A stretch of 64,000 bases of DNA, taken from Lineus longissimus (Eukaryota > Nemertea > Pilidiophora > Heteronemertea > Lineidae). The stretch is from positions 15,812,109 to 15,876,108 of the forward strand of contig NC_088325.1 in assembly GCF_910592395.1 (NCBI RefSeq), read 5' to 3'. Below are positions 38,601 to 51,100 of the stretch, piece by piece. The translations under genes were made by a program, and so were the position numbers. A model generated the notes under the pieces. That model was not told the origin of the DNA and did no database searches. It was given only the letters and a program-made list of their open reading frames with translations. The first letter of the stretch is position 1; every line of letters begins with the position of its first letter.

Positions 38601-38932
38601 ACTTCGTGTGAATTCTCAGTTCTACTTCATGTTGGTCTCCCATTCATTCATGATTTAATGACCAAATGAAAAGTATGGCTTGATTTGTTGAAAGCAGCTG
38701 CACTATTCCGTTAGCTTGTGATTTTTGGGAAGTGGTTGTAAAAGATCTTAAATTGCGATCGATATTTTCAGAGATTCACCCACTTCTGAGCACCAAGAAG
38801 CCAGCCCAAGAAAAACAACCCTCAAAGACGAGTAAGTCACAGCGAGCCAAGACTTCTCATCATAAAAGTTCAACAAAACACGACTCGAAGTCATCAAAAC
38901 GGAAACACGACCACAAGGAAAACTACTATTAG
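32681..38932 (+). CDS. RBBP5: RBBP5, WD40 subunit of MLL/SET1 COMPASS, with amplified ASH2L-binding box
   Basis: Nuclear scaffold of the WRAD core (WDR5, RBBP5, ASH2L, DPY30) that activates H3K4 methyltransferases. Twelve exons: 32681-32699, 32791-32816 (26-nt microexon), 33400-33572, 33938-34078, 34333-34429, 34652-34833, 35259-35378, 35836-35989, 36240-37671, 37856-38019, 38368-38485, 38772-38932. Diagnostic stretches: [74 protein letters not shown], then [13 protein letters not shown] and a lysine-rich tail. The acidic box [12 protein letters not shown], which binds the ASH2L SPRY domain, is present 24 times as 18-residue units. Using all units gives 928 residues; using only the first donor (36429) gives 514, close to the human 538. 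Exon 5 could instead end at 34420, which removes VRI and fits human better. The last donor (37711) is out of phase with exon 10. Confidence 0.93.
35485..35680 (+). repeat. 44-bp repeat, four copies plus part, RBBP5 intron 7
   Basis: Copies start at 35485, 35529, 35573 and 35617, with a partial at 35661. The unit begins AAGGCTAGAGACACACATGC. Copies are virtually identical, which points to recent expansion. It is intronic, about 155 bases before exon 8. Confidence 0.9.
36378..37710 (+). repeat. 54-bp coding repeat, 24 complete units, RBBP5 exon 9
   Basis: Unit starts run from 36378 to 37674 at an exact 54-base step. Unit 1 codes [18 protein letters not shown]. Later units have K for the second E; units 7, 8 and 19-24 have S for F; units 2 and 14 have DKDK; unit 14 also has VEGP and unit 15 EYK. 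Every unit ends CCTAAAG|GTGAGT, so 24 equivalent donors lie from 36430 to 37672 in steps of 54. A 25th partial unit ends in DEKSKR and a TGA at 37713-37715. The equally long - strand frame is a by-product of the unit being a multiple of three. Confidence 0.97.
38041..38250 (+). repeat. 26-bp repeat, eight copies plus part, RBBP5 intron 10
   Basis: AATGAGTACACT recurs at 38041 and every 26 bases to 38223, with a shorter copy at 38240. The array starts only about 20 bases after the exon 10 donor (CAACAA|GTACACTCGATAAC), which itself resembles the unit (AATGA|GTACACTGAATAAC). Confidence 0.9.
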
Positions 38933-39373
38933 TTGGAGTCCTCCAGTTTTAAGAGTCCTCCCATGTGAACTTGACCAACCAGCATAGGACTGCCACTGAT
39001 TCAATGTTGTTCTTTATATCCATGTGTATCTTGTTCATCCTGAAGAAAGAGTATCCACATCCATCTATTCACCAAGTACCAAATACTACTCCAACTGCTT
39101 GGTGTGTGTTGGCTGAGCAGTTGGTCATCCATGCACATGTATGACGTAGTTGACCTGGATCAACGTCTTTGCTACAAGAGCAATCATCTAAAATCATTGT
39201 TTGGAGAGCCATTCAAATTAAAACTAGCCAAGCTTTGATATGGAAGCATGGCTGGTGATCCTAATAATCACATTGTAAAATATTCTTGTAAATATAATAT
39301 TTTATGTAGATTCTGGATGTTGTAATCTTTATTTATGAGAAACTAAACCAGCTATGGTGATGGTGGAAAGAAA

Positions 39374-39595
39374 ATCATGGTCTCTTGTGTGTCTGCTTGG
39401 CGTGGACAGGCACCAGAGTGAGAAACCATGGTCTTTTGTGTGTTTGCTTGGCGCGGACAGGCACCAGAGTGAGAAACCATGGTCTCTTGTGTGTCTGCTT
39501 GGTGCGGACAGGCACTGGAGTGAGAAACCATGGTCTCTTGTGTGTCTGCTTGGCGTGGACAGGCACCAGAGTGAGAAACCATGGTCTCTTGTGAG
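39374..39595 (+). repeat. 51-bp repeat, four copies plus part, downstream of RBBP5
   Basis: CCATGGTCTCTTGTGTGTCTG recurs at steps of 51 from 39377 to about 39581, with GGACAGGCACCAGAGTGAGA between. It lies about 440 bases after the stop codon, perhaps in the 3' UTR. Because 51 is a multiple of three, several frames stay open on both strands; none is a gene. Confidence 0.9.
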
Positions 39596-40095
39596 ACGAC
39601 ATTTCTGACAGCTATTACTAGTATGATACATAGTACAAATATTAATGGTAACATACTCCTTGTCGTAAGTAGATCTCTCCAGGACCTTTGTTCCTCTAGA
39701 GGCGCTTTGAAAGGAAATGCCTCGCTTTGCGGTCTATTTTGGGAGTTTTAAAAAACGCCATACTGTTGGTCCACCTCATCATACGACTTAATTTTCCAAT
39801 GATGGGGAAACGCCAGCAAATTGGCCCAGGCTCATCATACATACAACATGACCGTTCATTCTAAACTCCCTGGTCACGGGATCACGGTGGATGACCACTA
39901 TGTATGGTTAGAACTTCGTTTGGTAATGATTTTCTATTCACATTGAAATGTGAAAATTTTATGATGTTCAAAGACATAATTTATGGTGAAGCCTCTGAAA
40001 TTGACGCTGTTCTTGCAGGGCTGTCTTGCAGTAAAGACTGACGAAGTAGCAAGTAATATGCATTTCGCACTGCTGAGATACGTTTTTTTTCCACT

Positions 40096-40345
40096 TTCGC
40101 CCCTTCGCATTTCGCCCCTTCGCATTTCGCCCCTTCGCATTTCGCCCCTTCGCATTTCGCCCCTTCGCATTTCGCCCCTTACCATTTCGCCCCTTACCAT
40201 TTCGCCCCTTACCATTTCGCCCCTTACCATTTCGCCCCTTACCATTTCGCCCCTTACCATTTCGCCCCTTACCATTTCCCCCTTACCATTTCCCCCTTAC
40301 CATTTCCCCCCTTACCATTTCCCCCCTTTCTATTTCCCCCCAATC
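40096..40345 (+). repeat. 15-bp pyrimidine-rich minisatellite with three successive variants
   Basis: The unit CGCCCCTTCGCATTT repeats, then switches to CGCCCCTTACCATTT, then decays to CCCCCTTACCATTT forms. Variants are blocked rather than mixed, as expected when neighbouring units copy each other. One strand is nearly all C, T and A. No gene is supported here. Confidence 0.92.
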
Positions 40346-40610
40346 TATTCCCATTCGCCAACATGTCTGTCTGTCCGTCATCCAGGGGCTCTTACACAAA
40401 AACTACTGGGCTTATTTATCGAGTTTTCACCGAGACCTACCATACTCCCCAAGTAATGCGTATTAACCGATGATGTCACCTGCGCACATACATACATATA
40501 TACATGTACATACCAAATTTCTATTGCGCCCGTTTCAAGCTGATGCTCGTTCATGGGCGCTAGTTACATAGGCTTATAGAAGGCAGTAGTTGAAAAGATG
40601 CGTTTTAGTC

Positions 40611-41210
40611 TTTTTGATGATGTAGACTCGTCCTGACTCTCATGCCTTTGCGCCACCACTATCGAGCTTCACAATTTTAGCGATCTCAAAACATTGCGGT
40701 CAAGATGGTTGGACAGGGTGCCTTCTGTAAGCCCTGGCAATTGGTTCCAGAGCTTGGCGGTGGAAACGCCGTACTGGGTCCGTGCCCTTGGGATCACCAG
40801 AGTGAAATAATTTTCCGACCTTAGGAGCCTTTGAGGTTTGTAAGCATTGGTCATATCAGAGAGGTATCTATACTAGGGGCCTGGCCGTGCAGGCACTTGA
40901 AAGCAAGAACCAGAGTCTTGAACTGAATTCGCCTCTCCACGGGCAACCAATGCAACTACCTTAACACTGGTGAGATGAGTTCATGCCTGGATGTGCGGGT
41001 TACGATGCGGGCTGCGGTATTCTGGACCCGTTGCAGCCTCTTGGTAACAACTTAACGAATTACAGTAGTCAAGCCTGGAAATGACCAGACCAGTAGCGAG
41101 AGATCTTGCAGCATGGTCGGTCAGGTACCTCCTGATATGACCAATGGTTCTCAATTGTGCGTAGGCAGATTGACAAACGCTGGTCACCTGTTTCTCTATG
41201 TTCATCTTAA
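40611..41210 (-). mobile_element. Decayed CR1/L2-like LINE, 3' end of reverse transcriptase
   Basis: Read on the - strand the frames give the familiar reverse-transcriptase C-terminus in order: SAYAQLRTIGHIRRYLTDHA, LVISRLDYCNSL, QRVQNTAARIVTRTSRH, LHWLPVERRIQFKTLVLAFK, and later FTLVIPRARTQYGVSTAKLW. These lie in different frames with stops between them, so the copy is dead and 5' truncated. It sits between RBBP5 and the lectin gene. Confidence 0.85.
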
Positions 41211-41796
41211 CCCGTTGCTAGGAGAACAACTTGTTTGTTGTATGTGGCGAATTGATGGCGAATGTTCTCTTTGGGCCCCTTTTAGAATGGAAATGGATAC
41301 CTCGGTTAAGGTCTCTCGGGTTTTCTTATCAAGACTGACAGCGTCGGCCGTAGACCTCAAACTACGCCCAAAAGTTATGACAACCAAAGACCGTTCAGTA
41401 TCAATTTCTGCAAACCAATTGATAGATGTTCCCACTCCCATAATCTGATCATTGATTAGCTTCGTTTATTGCTGTGTGTGATATGAAACTACTTCCGTTT
41501 TGAGACACCCTGTAGACCTGCTGAGTAAAGGCCCTACCTTCTCAGCTGGTGTATATGTCTTAATCCCTCCAAATATACCCCCTACAAGTTCAGAAGCCCG
41601 TATGTGGCTTTACAATAGGTTTATATATCTTGGCCGCTTTTTCAAAACAAATCTCACCCAAAGCCTACACTAATCCTTGTCAAAGGCGTTTTCTTGTTCC
41701 ATGGCGTGATTAGGCTTGTTAGGCGTGCACCGAGAGTGGCTTCACCTTGCAGACGTCCTCAGAGCCTCTTGCTAACAAGTCTAGCTCGTGAACACC

Positions 41797-44700
41797 ATGC
41801 ATCGATCAAGTATTTTCGTATTGCTTTTTGCTGCTTGCTTCTTTCTCCTGGCCGAGGTAAGTGTGGTAACCCATTTCTCTGTTGAACCCAGTTTATATTA
41901 GTCAAGTTGGCCTAGCGATAGAACTCCTTAGTTTATATCAGTCGAGTAGCCCTAGCGATAACTCCTTAGCTTATATCTATCAAGTTGGCCTAGCGATAGA
42001 ACTCCTTAGTTTCTATCAGTCGAGCAGCCCTAGCGGTAACTCCTTAGCTTATATCTATCAAGTTGGCCTAGCGATAGAACTCCTTAGTTTATATCAGTCG
42101 AGTAGCCCTAGCGATAACTCCTTAGCTTATATCTATCAAGTTGGCCTAGCGATAGAACTCCTTAGTTTATATCAGTCGAGCAGCCCTGGCGATAACTCCT
42201 CAGCTTATATCTATCAAGTTGGCCTAGCGATAGAACTCCTTAGTTTATATCAGTCGAGCAGCCCTAGCGGTAACTCCTTAGCTTATATCTATCAAGTTGG
42301 CCTAGCGATAGAACTCCTTAGTTTATATCAGTCGAGTAGCCCTGGCGATAACTCCTCAGCTTATATATCTATCAAGTAGGCCTGGCGATAGAACTCCTTA
42401 GTTTATATCAGTCGAGTAGCCCTAGCGATAACTCCTTAGCTTATATCTATCAAGTTGGCCTAGCGATAGAACTCCTTAGTTTATATCAGTCGAGCAGCCC
42501 TAGCGGTAACTCCTTAGCTTATATCTATCAAGTAGCCCTGGCGATAGAACTTCTTAGTTTATATCAGTCGAGTAGGCCGAGCGATAACTCCTCAGCTTAT
42601 ATCTATCAAGTTGGCCTAGCGATAGAACTTCTTAGTTTATATCAGTCGAGTAGGCCGAGCGATAACTCCTTAGCTTATATCTATCAAGTAGGCCTGGCGA
42701 TAGAACTTCTTAGTTTATATTAGTCATTTAGGCCGAGCGATAACTCCTTAGTTAATGTACGTTTTAGGTTTATTGATATGAAAACCGCTCCGACCGGGCG
42801 TGCTATATTCAGAACAACATCTGGACCCAGATGTCATTATGTGTTGATGCAGTTTAACCGAAACTACGGAGAGCACCTCAAAATCATCAGGTCGTTCTAA
42901 GTTTTCCAACTCACTTAGCCTCAGGTTTGCGCGGAATGTTCATTCATGCCATAAAGAAGACAGTCGCATTGAGTCGTTTCAAAATGGTATTTACTTGTAT
43001 ACGATTGACTGGGAAATTATCAATTTTAACTACGTGTAGTTACCGATGTTTTCGCTGAATCGGAAGTGGATTATAGCAAATGTCGTCGGCATGGCAGGTC
43101 AGTTCTATCAGCAATTAAAACTCAGATGCAAAATTCAGCACCATTCCTGTTTTAACTTGCTGGTATGTCGACGTGAAGGTGTGACTTAAAACTGGAGGTG
43201 TGGTTCCTTTGCCTAAATCCTGCCTCACATACGTTAAAATGTTTTCACAAAGGGCTTTAATGACGTGACGTGCCTGTACTAGGCCTTGATTGATCACACT
43301 AAGACCTGCTTTCACATTATTTGCATTCTAATATACCGTTAAGCACACAAAACCATTCAACGAACGCTTGTATTGGCAACACGAAGGAGTTCTGTAGGAC
43401 TTCTTTGGCTACTCACATTATCCGTTAGGTGAGCTTGATTGCAAAATGTTCCTGTAGTACCTCCATGTGCTGGTCGAGAGAACCCTTATGAATCTGGATC
43501 GTATAGCAAAACATGACAATTTAGGTTCCGCCAAGTCTTGCCAGCGATGAGTGATGGACTATGACAGCAATTAAGATATTCCCTTGACATGTAAGTCAGG
43601 CAAAGGGTGTCCCCTCGTATCCAAGGCTCAAACCTCTAGGCTTAGCTTATCAAAACTGTATGCAGCTCACATATACATGCATAAAAAATGTGCCACACAT
43701 GGGAAATACGCAAAAAGAGAAATCTAAGCATTTGAAGGAATTAAAATCCGCTTAAATTCGAGCGTGTTCGTCTATGAATGGGTTAAATGCCTTCACATTG
43801 TCCTCTCTCTCTTTTCAGGCTTCGAAGAGATCAAAACGTGCCGTAGAAGGTAGGTACATATTGCCGCGTCCAGTTCATCCTGAGATCAGGTTTCATACTC
43901 CTACCTCGTTTACCTAGTTTGAAATATCGAGAGGCGGAGTATATTTAATACCACTCGTTATGGCAGGATGCTTCCAGTTGGCAGCAATGATTAATCACCA
44001 TTCTCCATTTATACAAGAGCAAAATCTCCCTCCATAATTGGCTTCAGTCTATTGTGTGACGTCAATTTACAATCTCCGAAGCAATCTGAGCGCGGGCTCG
44101 GAGTTGGTCATAGCCACACCGTCGGGGTTCTAGAAATTGTTGGTCGAATTCAAATATTCCACGCCATAAATTGGATCTCCTGCGTCCTTCTATAGTTTAC
44201 TTCTAATTGCATCAGGACCATTTTTTATTACACTGTATTATCAAACATTACATTTGCATTTTCAGTGTGTCCATTGGGCTACACTTTGCGTAACGACATA
44301 TGCTACAAGTTGTTTACAATCAGTCAGACATTCAATAATGCACGCAGCACCTGTCAGGCGGATGGTGGTGATCTCGTCTCAATCACTGACCAGGAGACTC
44401 ATGATTGGGTCGTCACCAATTTCCAGTAAGTATCGTTATACATGTACTCTTGAGACTGGCACTTGACACTACTTACTGTAACTCACCTGGAGTATGAAGG
44501 TTCCATAACGCCACCAAACGGAGTCAAGCGAATCAAGCACACCTCAAGCAGCAATGACATAATATAATAGAAAATTGTTCGAGGTAAAACGTGACGTCAG
44601 TTCGGTCCCTTCAGAAAAATGTGTCTCAATTTCACCATGATAAATTCATAATTCACCATGGTGAACTGACAGTACTTCACCATGGTGAGTTGGGACGATA

Positions 44701-46169
44701 AAATATTTTACCATGGTGAGCATAAAAAATTCTATTTTCACCATGGTGAGCATGGTAAACTCTGAATTCACCATGGTGAACGCTAAATTCACCATGGTGA
44801 GCATGGTAAACTCCGATTTTACCATGGTGAATTTGAGATCTTTTTCGTAACGGGTTGGACGGCTTCATAAAGATCGTCGACTATTAATCTTTTTCCATTT
44901 GCTCGTCGTTCCAATGGGTACTTTTTCTTTTCAGGGGTGCTAATGACTTTATCTTCATTGGCTTCACTGACGCTGTGACCGAGGGAACGTGGGTTTGGGC
45001 TGATGGTACTGAAGATAATGGCTTTAATAAGTGGGGCAGGTTTGCTGGCCGCCAGCTACCAGACTTCGACGACAAATTCAACTGTGCCGGGATCAGCTCT
45101 CAGACAGAAACAAACGGTGACTGGTTGGATGGCAAATGTTCGTCTGAGGTACCTTTCGTATGCTCATCACCCAGAAGTAAGTTCCATTTTGCTGCTATCG
45201 TGTACAAAGTAAAAGTAGACATCATGCTTGGCATTATCATTGTACTTCCTCTCGTTTTAACTTATGAGGCACGTGTGTGTGAGACACGACTATGCATGGC
45301 GATGGCTCAATACTCTCCTTATTTCTGGAACACTGGGCCATGTGTGTGAGACACGGTGATGAATTGTATCACTGTTACTTATCAGAATGTTTTGTGAACA
45401 TAACGAAGCTGAATTCAATTTCTGAGTGAACCTCAGTGTAGGCTTATTTCTGACCTGACGTTGGTTATACACTTAGCGAGCTTGCATGAATTCAGAATCA
45501 ATCACTTCTAGTTTGAGATCACCAGGAATGAAAACGATTTTCACGATACTCTAATGAATATTTTTGTTTATCACTCTAGTCCAATGGAGTTGCAAATGGG
45601 ACCTCAGGCTGTACGGCGACAAGTGCTACAAACTGGTTAAAGGTAGAAAGACCTGGGAGCAAGCCAAGCAGAACTGCGAGGCCATGGGCGCTAAACTCGG
45701 CAAGACAGGAACTCTGGCCAGTATCCCCGACCAGGGAACACAAGACTTTGTAACAGGTTTGATGTAAGTACAAGTATATCTTGAGTTAACCAGATTTGCT
45801 TGGGAGTAAGAGCTGGGGGCTAACCAAGCAGAACTCAACGGACAGGAGAAACCGATGATGCATTTAGCTACAGCCATTTATTGATCTAGCTCTTCCTATT
45901 ACAGGGCTGGTAGGAGGTGGGCCCCATGGGTTGGAGCGAGCGATGCTGCCGTGGAGGGTACGTGGACATGGACGGACGGCACAACTTTCAGCTACAACAT
46001 GTGGACAGTGATGGGAGGGGTACAACAACCAGCAGGCGGCGTCGTCAAGAACTGTGCGGCCATTGAGGGAGTCAAGCGTGGCTTGTTTGGCGGATGGAAT
46101 GATTTCAAATGTACCATGCGTACCTGGTCTGTGTGCCAAGTAGGTGCAAATGAAGTCGTCGCTCGTTAG
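41797..46169 (+). CDS. Secreted protein with two C-type lectin domains and a furin-type site
   Basis: Six exons: 41797-41856, 43819-43849, 44266-44425, 44935-45176, 45580-45763, 45905-46169 (stop TAG), all phases matching, 313 residues. Exon 1 is a signal peptide (MHRSSIFVLLFAACFFLLAE). Exon 2 codes ASKRSKRAVEG, with RSKR before A, a furin consensus. Exons 3-4 make lectin domain 1, with the WIG-like FIGFTD, then GTWVWADG, LPD where QPD/EPN is usual, and WLD for WND. Exons 5-6 make domain 2 (CYKLVKGRKTWEQAKQNCEA, GTWTWTDG, QPA, WND). Cysteines of both folds are in place. Altered sugar-contact motifs make classic Ca-dependent sugar binding doubtful. Likely roles are innate recognition or mucus/matrix; the ligand cannot be read. 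Confidence 0.9.
41890..42760 (+). repeat. 78-bp repeat of two half-units, ~11 copies, lectin gene intron 1
   Basis: TTATATCTATCAAGTTGGCC recurs every 78 bases from about 41971. Each unit is two related halves of about 39 bases (TAGCGATAGAACTCC and TAGCGATAACTCC). It begins about 35 bases after the exon 1 donor. A 165-codon open frame across it is not continuous with exon 1. Confidence 0.92.
44652..44831. repeat. Cluster of seven CACCATGGTGA-type palindromes, lectin intron 3
   Basis: The palindrome TTCACCATGGTGAA or a one-base variant occurs at about 44652, 44675, 44708, 44737, 44767, 44788 and 44818, with irregular spacing of 21-33 bases. The same core is found at 2951-2970. No unit-length periodicity, so it differs from the minisatellites. 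Confidence 0.85.
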
Positions 46170-47895
46170 GTGAACTTTCAAATACCGGGTTAGACAAGAT
46201 CCAGGAAATATTTCAAACAACTGATAGAGAATCCTTTTCTGTAGAGATCGAGATGACGTTTCTTACACATTACAGTTGGTTGTCGCCTCGGCTACCATGC
46301 AGCGCAGACGAGGTAAACCTCACTCTGGTTAGTTATAAATGACCGAGGAGTCATTGGTCAATCATATACCCGGTGTTAAATATTTATAGTCGTTATTTAT
46401 TAGCCTGTTGTTACTTCCATCACATTGATATCGTGTGGTCCCGACTGTTTAGATGATAGTTTGATGAAGGTTACAACGAGAAGACTGTGTCAAGCGGTAT
46501 AACTACATGTATATGCGTCTGAAATAAACACGTAACATCTTGAAACGGGGGTTGTTTTAGTGAGTTGTTTGAGTTGATCCACGCAACACTCCGGGGCACA
46601 ACGCCAGCCTGAGCTACGGGCGCTCGAGGTAAATATCAACCTGCCACCAAATTGCCATCGTGACGATTGTGATTGAAAGACGGCCGCCGATTAATGAAGT
46701 CTATCGATGCCTCGTACAAAACAATCAGACTTTGCAAATTATCTCGCTGTTCCAAGTTGGGAACTCACAGAAGAATGAAATAAATACAAACAAAATAATC
46801 CAATACATTGTAGTTATATCAAACGGGACGCGCTTTCGAATACTACTGCCAAAGCCATTGTGTGAGAGGCACACGGTCTTGCTAAAGATGCAATGGAAAC
46901 CAAAGGAATCGAAGGATTCATTGAACTCATCAACACATCATTAGTTTTCAGTGAAGTTCAACTGTATTCCTAGATAAATCACCGTAGTTGACAGAATCGG
47001 CTGTAGATAGTGTATTATAACATCCACATGTCATGCTTCCTTACCACATGAAACCTACCAAAGCTTGGTGCCAACCTGACTATGACCAGATCAGCAGTAC
47101 AAAATATACAAATTATGCTATGATCCACTCGTATAAGGCTGGCACAACAAATGCAGTGACCATGACGAGCACGGCATGAAAGCACCAGAACGATTCTATT
47201 ATTTAATGACATGACGTAAGTCGTTCAATTGATGTTACCAACGCTCCCAATAAAAACTGCGCATTCAAGACGCGTGGAGCTTCAAGATCAGACGCGACGA
47301 GCACAGGCCACGCCACGTTTTCTAAGCACAGGCCACGCCACGCAATGGTAAGACAGATTCGGTCTTGGGCATAACTCTGGCATATCCCAACCTCCACTTC
47401 TGTAAATGAGCACACATCCAATTCCGAATTCCGATTTCCAAGAAATTTGCCGTTTTCCTCAACAACCAAGAAGCCAATGACGGCTGCGGACTGAATCATT
47501 CCTGTCCAGTCCTCGCCACATGCGAACTCTTGCTTCATTTCAGTATGCCAAGCAGTTTTTGAATTTCGTCTTACTCCAAAGATTTATCCCCCCCCCCTTC
47601 AATTCAAAATATTTCCCCTCATTTGGCTGCAGAAAAGACTTCGTGGCCGAACTCCACGTGTCCTTTTGTTCGTGAGGTTTAGACAGTTTCGGTTGGTTTT
47701 GGATCTCATTAGTGAGGTTCCGCAACACTCCCGAATGACGACGAGGTATTCTTTGTTTTCGTGACGAATTCTTTTATGATTTTGTTCGAATTCGTCAAGA
47801 ACACCTCAAAATTCGCACCGTAAGCTTCTGGGCCTTTCACTCGGAACAAGTTTCTAGAGCTCGTGTTACCGTTACTATCACTTTTATCATTGCAG
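46170..47895. other. Lectin 3' UTR and intergenic stretch
   Basis: AATAAA at 46523-46528, about 355 bases after the stop, is a plausible polyadenylation signal. A 17-base direct repeat (GCACAGGCCACGCCACG) occurs near 47298 and 47330. No coding exon is supported. Confidence 0.5.
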
Positions 47896-48161
47896 ATGCC
47901 CCAAGCCAAGTTCTCCAATGCAACCGACCATGAATGATGTCTATCGCGAGTTGAAGGGTATGTATAGAGTGATATGTATGTGTGATTAGCTGGGGGAGAG
48001 GGTTTGGGGGGCGTGGGATGTGGGAGGTTGTCGAGGGGATGAGTATGGGTGCGGGTATGTGCGTGTGTGTGTGTGTGTGGTTGATCTATGTCCTGTATTT
48101 TTTTGCGTTTTCTTTGTCTTTTGCATTAGTTGTGATGTTGACTCTCCAATTCCATTTACAG

Positions 48162-51100
48162 AAGGTCCATTCCGCGGACTCCGTATGGAAGGCGTGTGCC
48201 AAGCAGCCGGCCGACGACGTGGCGGAGTCCAAAGCACGGTACGCTTTGTGTCTCTTGTCGGGCGCCCCTAGGGGACCCTGTCGTTCGGTTCTACGACTGA
48301 GGGGGTTCAGCATGAGGGCGTGTCGTCTTCGTTCATTTTGCCATTTCAACGCGAAAAAGAGAGGTTTTTATATTAAATAGGCCTTCCCTCTCTTACGCTG
48401 TTGAAGGGCTTAAGAAAGTTGACGACATGGTGCGGGATGGAGTACGGGACGGGCTCCGGACTCGCCTTTGCCGTTAATCAGACGGCTCGCACTTAACTTG
48501 ATGGGTTAACCCTCTATGCTCTCCGGCGGCAGTCGTAGAAGATCAGGCACTGAAGTAGATGATATTACAACAAACAGGTGAGATTCACATTTTGTTAAGT
48601 CATTGATGTTTGCGCAATTTTAGCTCTTTGACCGATTCTCCCCTGAGATGATTGAAACATCCAGAAAAAAATTTGAAAGATTATACGAGATCCTACTCCA
48701 GTTAGATCGTTACATTTCCCGCACTGTTTGAGACTTGTTTATGATTGGGATAATCGTCTTACTTCCCAGCCTCCAGCAACAACCCATGCAAAGTGAGCAA
48801 CGTAATCTCACGTCATACCTTCGACAGCCATTATGTGCATTGCGCATGACGTCATCACAATTAGTACGCTTACCTGGTCACAACATAGTGATCTTCACCT
48901 TGTGACACCTAGACGCAAGGACCCAACGCGACGCGTAGCGGCAAAATTGGCATCATGCCTAGTCTCTCAAAGGCAGCACAGTTCGCAATAGCAGACGACA
49001 CTACAGTACAGTACCCCCTCACACTCAGAAACCACCAACGCCCAGCCCTTCCTGCTACCTTAATACTTCAGGTTTATTCAATACATGTAAGATCTTTTCC
49101 CACTGAATCCGTTTCCATTTACAGCATCGACGGAAAGACCACCTCCGAATGGAAGGAAGAGGGTCGGTGCGATGGGGCATGCTTGAAGAGGGCTGAAGAT
49201 GCACGATCGTGGCGTGACAGACGTCTGGGGATGGATTCGGACGCGAGCAAGATGTGTGCCGCATTTAGGGTAACTTCATTTCATTATTTTTGAACCCAAT
49301 TTTAAAAATTATGAGCGATTTAAATCGTTAAGATTCTTTTCAGGAAGAGCATCCGGGAGACCAGTGCGAAGCAAGATCCATCTTGCAGAGCCAAGAACAC
49401 CGCAGAGAGCCCAGCGTGACGCAGACCCCACTATACAGAGGTTTGAACATGATCCCAGTTTGAACACTACAAGGACTTGGTGAGTAGATAGAGGCGAATT
49501 TAGCTCTCATCACAGTGAGCATACACGGGCAAAAATATATATATAGATTCTATATAGATTTTGTGTTTACCATTTCTATATAGCTTTACAGATTCTTTAT
49601 AGAAATTTCTGCCTGTGTAGCTGTAGGTGCTTGAAGGAGTAGGCTGACATGACCTTGACCAGGGAAGCAAAATGGTACCATTAGAACCGTTCATTTTGGA
49701 TTGATCCCTTAGGACCATTTTATTGGATGCCAGATATTCGAGTGATCGACTGAGCCCTTCAATTGGTTGGCCGCCATTTCCCGTAATTTGAAAGCGCATC
49801 CACTATACCATACTATGCAGCACAGCTTGTTTACAAATTGTCTTGACGTCTTCAAATATCTGCCGTGACTTTGACTTTCAGGACAACAGCCGTGCCTGGC
49901 CACCTGACACGATCCTGCCAAGGGAAGCGGTTGTGCCGTTATCTTTTGATCGATTCCAAACGGCCAGACAGCCGATGGAGAATGCTGCAGTGTTACTTCA
50001 GGTAAGCAGTAGAACCTATTTATTTGTTCTTGACTCTTGAAAATCAAAGATTGATCTGCTCACAGAGTAATCAGCTCCTTGAAAAGTTTCATTTGAAAAT
50101 AATGAGAATGCTCTAAACATGCAAACTGTAGCAAGTGACGTCGGGACGAAGGCTGAAGAGCCCTCACCATGAAACCGCAGTTGTATGGAATGGAATGGAA
50201 TAGCTAGCATCCAGAAAAAAATTTGAAAGATTATACGAGATCCTACACCAGTTAGATCGTTACATTTCCCGCACTGTTTGAGACTTGTTTATGATTGGGA
50301 TAATCGTCTTACTTCCCAGCCTCCAGCAACAACCCATGCAAAGTGAGCAACGTAATCTCACGTCATACCTTCGACAGCCATTATGTGCATTGCGCATGAC
50401 GTCATCACAATTAGTACGCTTACCTGGTCACAACATAGTGATCTTCACCTTGTAACACCTAGACGCAAGGACCCAACGCGACGCGTAGCGGCAAAATTGG
50501 CATCATGCCTAGTCTCTCAAAGGCAGCACAGTTCGCAATAGCAGACGCCACTACAGTACAGTACCCCCTCACACTCAGAAACCACCAACGCCCAGCCCTT
50601 CCTGCTACCTTAATACTTCTGGTTTATTCAATACATGTAAGATCTTTTCCCACTGAATCCGTTTCCATTTACAGCATCGACGGAAAGACCACCTCCGAAT
50701 GGAAGGAAGGGGGTCGGTGCGATGGGGCATGCTTAAGGAGGGCTGAAGATGCACGATCGTGGCGTGACAGACGTCTGGGGATGGATTCGGACGCGAGCAA
50801 GATGTGTGCCGCATTTAGGGTAACTTCATTTCATTATTTTTGAACCCAATTTTAAAAATTATGAGCGATTTAAATCGTTAAGATTCTTTTCAGGAAGAGC
50901 ATCCGGGAGACCAGTGCGAAGCAAGATCCATCTTGCAGAGCCAAGAACACCGCAGAGAGCCCAGCGTGACGCAGACCCCACTATACAGAGGTTTGAACAT
51001 GATCCCAGTTTGAACACGACAAGGACTTGGTGAGTAGATAGAGGCGAATTTAGCTCTCATCACAGTGAGCATACACGGGCAAAAATATATATATAGATTC

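Noticed and set aside
39329-39654. Several overlapping frames in the 51-bp repeat downstream of RBBP5
   Set aside because: Both strands and several frames are open at once, the mark of a stop-free unit divisible by three.
41882-42379. 165-codon open frame in the lectin intron 1 repeat
   Set aside because: The 78-bp unit is a multiple of three; the frame is not in phase with exon 1 and lacks conserved sequence.
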